From Leptodactylus fallax (Eukaryota > Chordata > Amphibia > Anura > Leptodactylidae): DNA of 64,000 nucleotides. The position numbers and the translations under genes are program-made. The stretch covers positions 6,855,501-6,919,500 of the forward strand of contig CAMRHE010000035.1 in the NCBI GenBank assembly GCA_947044405.1. Reading direction: 5' to 3'. Below, piece by piece: positions 58,939-64,000 of this stretch; the first letter of the stretch is position 1, and every line of letters begins with the position of its first letter. Under the pieces are notes generated by a model that was not told where the DNA came from, did no database searches, and saw nothing but the letters and a program-made list of their open reading frames with translations.

Positions 58939-61640
58939 GAATATATCAAATGCTAACAGACAAACTATATTTCCTACTAAAACATAAGCAATTTAAAACA
59001 TTTCTGGAAATGCTGTCCTGTTGCCCACCTCAACCAATTAGTTTCACTGCGAAATATTCATTCGAATAACTATGTGGTTTATTTATATATAGCAACCTTT
59101 GTCTTTATCTGCTATGAAAAATTACATTTTCAGAGAATTCCTACCTGTTCCAGAACTAATCGCAAACATATTGGCAATGTGGAATGGTATTACAGCTAGG
59201 AAGTGTGTTAATTAAACTGTGATCGCAGTGATTAATAATTGCTCTCAGGTGTTTTCAGTTTTCCAAAATAAAATATTACTTATGAAGATAGCACTATTAA
59301 AGGTAATAAATCTGAACTTTATTACTATGAGAAGTTTTGTACACATTTGCAACTTTGACTTCTATATTCTGATTTTCTCCAATCAGTATAATACATCTGC
59401 TCCAAAAACTAGCTTAAGGGAAAAAAATATTTGTTCATTCCAATTCTTATACCAGCTGTAAATGGCTATTTAAATTATATGCAAATAGGCATCCACAGAC
59501 AGCATATGCTTCACATAAATAACCCTGTACCATGTGTTCAGAAATAAATTACAATTTTTTTATATTTTTTTTTTTTACATTTTTTCAAGATGTTCAAGTA
59601 TCCACTATTTAGTTTGGTATTTTGAAAAAATATTTTGGTTAGCTTTTTAATTGTAAAAAAATGTCAGTTTCTCAGCATGTCTGAAAATACATCCCCACCA
59701 TTAATACTATTCCCATTACACCAGAAACCACTTTCTGTATTGATCCTTATCTTGATGCCTTAGTTTTCCACAAAGGAAAGCTTTTTGTTCTATCAAGGCC
59801 AAAATCCTTGAAATAGTCTTCAGTTTCTAGAAGTATGATATGTACTATATTTCTTACTGGTTAAGTCAACTGATTCAGTAATAAGGGTTGTGGAAAGATA
59901 CAACCATGGCTCCATCTGATACCTTCTCTGGAAAAGAACAGAAGTTACTCCTCTTTAGAAAATAGCCATCTGTGGACAGTCCCAGAAACCATGATACAAT
60001 TTTGCACAGGATAGAGTATTCTTGGGGCATTCCCTCTTCTATCACTAGATAGATGTATCTAATGGTACAGGATTGAGAGATTATAATCTTCCTCACTCTA
60101 AAATAACCTGTAATCAGCTTCATTGATATCTCATTGATCAACAAGTCTCAGGTCACCTCTCCATTTATCATTTGGGCCAGCATACCCATACAATTGCCCA
60201 GCTCTCTTCTGAAATTACAATGAATCCTGCTTGTCCAAGTTGATAAGGTTCATACAGTTTTGGATGAACAGGATTTTACCTCAGTTTGAATGCAGAATGT
60301 CTGAGCTGTGTAGAAGGGAATGTAAGGTTTAAACCCCTTATACTACTGCAATACAAATAATTCCTGTCCCCTTACCTTACTTTCTCTAATCCACTCTGGT
60401 CTTACAAAGTCTCTATTAATTTCCTATACTCTATAGAGAAAAAGTAGAAAAACATAAAAACTCTAGATATTTGGTATTGCTATAGTTGTAATGTTCTGCA
60501 GAATAAAGTTACTAAGTTACAACAATATTTACTTGAGACATAAATTAAAAATCTGCAGTAAAAAGTGAAATTTTCAAAGTGTTTTTCCAATTTCAATGTG
60601 ACTGTTGAAGGTTTAAAGTCTGAGACAGGGAGTAAACGCTTATCAAGAGCTAAAAACAGACAAGACCCTTTTCTCTCAAACTGAGATAAATCAGTTGTTT
60701 GATTAAATGCTAGAAAATACATAGGAGATATATAAGTCTTGTACCTCTGAAAATGTTAAATTCTTTCCAGTTTTATCATCAAGTAATTGTGAAGTAACCT
60801 GCAGCCCTTTTGACTCCCATTCCACTAGAGTCTTCCTAGTAACAATAGAGACAAGGGTCCTATTTTTCTTTGTGATGATTTATTAAAATATATAGTAGCA
60901 TATAGTGCTATATGCCATATAGCAGCATCCTTACTTTGGAATTGTTTGGTATTGTTTTGGCATTGTTTGATATTTTTCAGTGGTTAGCAATTAAACAAGG
61001 CAAATAAACTTATGCCTTTGGCATGTAACTATAGCTCTTCCTATAGTAATGTTTAGGGGGTTTTCACAATTTATTACTAATTTGTTTGGGTCAAATTGCT
61101 GAGGCATCCACTGATCACTAGAAAGTGGAAGCAGAAGTGGTCAGCAGTGTCATTTGTGGGCAACTCATTCCATCAAAGCCTTGAAGCGTTATGGAAACAA
61201 TCAACCAGGAGCAACCCTTTTTGTCATTCTCTCTTACTAAAGTGAGCACAGATCTTAAAAACCATGAGGAATCAATATAGAAGCAAATTGGAAAATTGTA
61301 TACATTTTTATTATTCAGTACCTATCAATATATTTTTGATTTATTGCCTCAGACTGTGATTGTTTCATGTCTTGTGCAGCCCCCATTTTTATGGTTTGTG
61401 CATTTTAATGAAATTACATTTTTATGAAGATTATGTATAACTCTGTATAATTTCTTGTAGGTTATATACATGCCCCTACCAATGTAATATTTGAAATCTA
61501 TCCATTGAAAGCCTTAATTAGACAGCTGTTATTTTCAGTGTCATAGGGAAAATATTGATCATATGATTATTTTTTTTATCTTTCTAGATAGAAAAAAGTA
61601 TTCCAGGAAAAAATAGATTTTAATTTAAAATCTAAATTTA
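58938..61640. other. No recognisable feature over about 2.7 kb
   Basis: AT-rich. A 90-codon frame on minus at 59875-60144 and others are unassigned. I see no support for a gene. Confidence 0.4.
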
Positions 61641-61850
61641 AAAATATTAAAGTGACTGTCTGATAACACCATGTAACAATTTTCAAAAAAATATTTGTTC
61701 CCAGTTAAGTGTGTTTTCCTGATTGTTTGTACCTTAAATGAATAGAAAAAAGTTATTATTCCCTGTAAACTTTGCTTTTGTGGTCAGCACAATGATATTT
61801 TGAAAATTGATCTATTTTTAAGGGTATTTGCAATATTTCAAGATACTTAA

Positions 61851-61922
61851 GAAGCTTCTGGAATTGTGAGAACTATCAAGAAGTTTCTAGAACTGCCCAG
61901 AATTATCTAGAACTTTCTGGGA
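61851..61922. promoter_or_regulatory. Cluster of heat-shock elements in a 20-bp tandem repeat
   Basis: GAAGCTTCTGGAA (61851-61863) and GAAGTTTCTAGAA (61880-61892) are both perfect three-unit GAAnnTTCnnGAA sites. GAACTTTCTGGGA (61910-61922) is a two-and-a-half unit site. GAA recurs at about 10-bp steps because the segment is a degenerate 20-bp tandem repeat up to about 61930. Heat shock factor trimers bind such sites in animals. The cluster lies about 375 bp before the ATG of the downstream gene. Confidence 0.65.
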
Positions 61923-61993
61923 CTGTACAGAATTGTAGGTAGCTGTATTCCTGAGAGACGGAGAGACAGGATCTACTTGATTGGGATTGCATA

Positions 61994-62272
61994 GTAAGTG
62001 GGCAATGGCCATCACAGACAAAGGGGAATTGACCTAGACAGACAGGTGTGAATTCAATATCTATTCAGATTCTGATAACGACAGTATTCACACTTCACCC
62101 CACACCTATTACACGAGGAGCTTAGGAATGTAAATGTATATATTGTGTGTTACTCTGGTACCGGGTGATCAATCTTGCTCTGCTGAATCCTCAGTACACT
62201 CTTGAACTTTAATACTGCATGTAATAAAGACCATTTTTATCAAGTTTGGAGAGACATCCTTTTTCCTTACAG
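61994..62272 (+). other. Possible 5' untranslated intron
   Basis: GTAAGT at 61994-61999 and a pyrimidine-rich acceptor TTTTTCCTTACAG ending at 62272, 24 bases before the ATG at 62297. A polyadenylation-like AATAAA lies inside, near 62223. Inferred from splice consensus only. Confidence 0.4.
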
Positions 62273-62296
62273 TTCACAGCAACTTAGTCAATTTAG

Positions 62297-63279
62297 ATGG
62301 TATCAAGAGGTTGCATACATCCAGCAGACGCATTTTGCTACGTATGTGGCCAGTTTATAAAGACAAGAGCGAAAAAGTACTCTGTGGAAGCATCTGCTAA
62401 GATGTGTGAGGCCTACAAAGCATACTTCGGCATGCCTGTTGGTGACCAAGACAAACCATGGGCTCCTCATTTCACATGTGAGCACTGCAAGAAAACTCTT
62501 GAAGGTAAGTGGATAAATGCTACTCTCTTAAATAGCAGATTAACTGTGTTAATATTGTAAATATCACTAGTCATTAGTGTGAAATGACTAGTCAAATTCT
62601 CAATCCAAATATTATTTTGTTTGCTTATAGGTTGGTACAGGGGAGAGAAGAGAGCCATGCATTTTGCTATCCCAAGAATTTGGCGTGAACCGACTGATCA
62701 CTCAACAAATTGCTACTTCTGCACTGGTGGACCCATGCAAGGTTCTGATGCCACCACTACACATCAAGTTGGGGCTCATAAAACAATTTGTCAGGGCTCT
62801 AGATAAGGAGTCGAGAGCTTTCAATTACCTCCAAGATCTTTTACCTAAGCTGTCTGAAGCAAAGATCAAAGCTGGTGTCTTCGTCGGACCACAAATCAAG
62901 AAGATCATAGAGTGCAGTGAATTTCCCAAGAAGCTGAATAGGAAGGAGAGAGCAGCTTGGAACAGTTTCCTTCCTAGGCAATCATAAAGATGAAAACTAT
63001 GTACAACTGGTTCAGACTCTGATAAAGAACTATGCTGCAATGGGCTGCAGGATGTCACTCAAAATCCATATCCTTGATGTTCATCTTGATAAGTTCAAAG
63101 AGAACATGGGAGCTTATTCAGAAGAGCAAGGCGAGCGCTTTCACCAGGACATTATGAACTTTGAACGCCGTTACCAAGGACAATATAACGAAAACATGAT
63201 GGGCGACTATATTTGGGGATTGATTCGTGAAACTGATTTGCAGTATAGTCGTAAATCTCGGAAAACCGCACACTTCTGA
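62297..63279 (+). pseudogene. Transposon-type gene of an uncharacterised family, decayed
   Basis: Exon from ATG 62297 to 62504: 69 codons plus one base, with SRGCIHPADAFCYVCGQF, YFGMPVGDQDKPWAPH and CEHCKKTLE. A canonical intron 62505-62630 (GTAAGT ... TTATAG) follows. The next exon continues G-WYRGEKRAMHFAIPRIW and NCYFC. The family then has a longer middle that is missing here: near 62725 the sequence jumps, out of frame, to LVDPCKVLMPPLHIKLGLIK and onward to ERAAWNSF (about 62960). A second shift leads to FLGNHKDENY and MSLKIHILDVHLDKF, then the hallmark EEQGERFHQDI, YQG and MMGDYIWGL to the stop at 63277-63279. From memory, close homologues are abundant and unannotated in many animal genomes, which suggests a mobile gene. 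CxxC pairs suggest zinc binding. Function unknown. Confidence 0.7.
62505..62630 (+). other. Intron with canonical splice sites
   Basis: TTGAAG|GTAAGT at 62499-62510 and TTGCTTATAG ending at 62630. Joining the exons keeps the frame (Glu-Gly-Trp-Tyr-Arg). Supported by loss of family similarity inside the interval. Confidence 0.8.
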
Positions 63280-63507
63280 ACAGTTTTTGGTAATCTGTGT
63301 AAATTTGCAATGCATATAGTGTTCTTAGTCTGACTGTATAAATGAGAAGATGCAAAATCGCCTGTTTCTATATTAAAAATGCATAATTTTCATTGCCGTG
63401 GTCACAAAAGCGAAGTTTATGATGAATGTAAGCAAGTTTTAATTTGTTTTAGACATAAGCAATTGGAATATAACATTTAAAAGCTGGGAACAAAATTTGT
63501 GTTACAT

Positions 63508-64000
63508 AGATTATAATCTCTCTGATCTTTCTGTATAAAATTTCCCACCAATTTACAGTTTCTTCACTACAGCTGCTTCTTGAGGTCCCAAGTAGTAGGA
63601 CCAAGTAAGTGGAACTTTAAGTTTGAGTGTCTTTAATGTTTTCCCACCTAATCATTTTAAATTTAAATGATGACTGCACTTTTCAAAGATCTATAGTACA
63701 GGTAAATCTTGGAACCTTTATAAGATATCTTATCAAATAAAAATATTTTCTTTTTCACTTATTAGGTTTCTTTCATGTTCTCCACCTCCCTGATAAACTG
63801 CACAATCATTCTATTTCTCTGTTAAATCCATCTTAGTCTCCCAGGATAGATAGTCAGATCACAGAGGTATCTGATACTCATAGAAGTTACATATACTCTT
63901 AGAAGTCTATACAGTAAAGAGGTGAGGGGAGGAATCAAGAGAGGATGAAACAGACATAGATATGCTGCCACATTTCTGTCTCATCAGAGAGATTTGTTGA
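63508..64000. other. No recognisable feature
   Basis: AT-rich sequence to the window end. Confidence 0.4.

Larger units (their letters stand above)
61671..63507 (+). mobile_element. Transposon-like unit with inverted arms, heat-shock elements and a gene
   Basis: The arms 61671-61807 and 63385-63507 are inverted relative to each other and align over about 125-135 bp with gaps. Shared blocks are ATGTAAC, TTTGTTCCCAG and AAACTT(T/C)GCTTTTGTG followed by CAATGA. Between them, in order, are a heat-shock element cluster, a possible 5' untranslated exon and intron, and a decayed coding gene reading away from the cluster. Exact ends and target duplication are not resolved. The superfamily is not one I can name. 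Confidence 0.55.

Noticed and set aside
59875..60144. 90-codon minus frame
   Set aside because: No family likeness or conserved context.

Overview
The window looks like non-genic, transposon-saturated DNA of a vertebrate, most likely an anuran amphibian. The support is the mix of Tc1, piggyBac, hAT, PIF-Harbinger, Ty3/Gypsy, Penelope-like and L1/Tx1-type elements and several families of short inverted-repeat elements. This assignment rests on repeat content only. I found no intact host gene, no tRNA or rRNA gene and no CRISPR array. All calls are by eye from the sequence and from remembered family motifs; no search was run.

Layout. 1-868: end of a hAT-like element with a 31-bp minisatellite. 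1310-1692 and 9074-9284: homopolymer-like stretches of doubtful quality. They flank a Ty3/Gypsy retrotransposon (1683-9073) whose two LTRs look identical and whose gag-pol frame is broken by two in-frame stops. 9.3-16 kb: short repeats and a Tc1 fossil. 16,013-19,061: element flanked by TTAA with five ~390-bp tandem units. 21,017-22,481: piggyBac. 23,221-24,827: Tc1 element abutting a hairpin MITE. 25.2-33.1 kb: decayed L1/Tx1-type LINEs, one split by a 769-bp Penelope-like insertion carrying a hammerhead-like fold. 35.3-36.7 kb: PIF-Harbinger pseudogene (minus). 37,508-39,181: hAT-like element with an 8-bp target duplication. 41.1 kb: second Tc1 fossil. 43,202-44,853: a young Tc1 element with nearly identical long inverted repeats. 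48.0-50.7 kb: LINE tail and palindromic repeats.

Two regions stand out. At 51,046-55,309 (minus strand) an LTR-type element, with a candidate primer binding site and polypurine tract, carries no gag or pol. It carries instead a long decayed intronless reading frame that joins an unidentified coiled coil, a HIP1/HIP1R-like stretch and pieces of hnRNP U. This looks like a retroelement that packaged a chimera of host messenger RNAs. At 61,671-63,507 a pair of inverted arms encloses two perfect three-unit heat-shock elements and a decayed, intron-containing gene of an uncharacterised repeated family (motif GERFHQDI), which suggests a heat-responsive transposon.

A third theme is modularity. Three hAT-like elements (1-868, 37,508-39,181, 55,322-58,896) differ in their ends but share a CpG-rich, TGACGTC-containing module, palindromes and the same 31-bp minisatellite in about 7, 2 and 26 copies.
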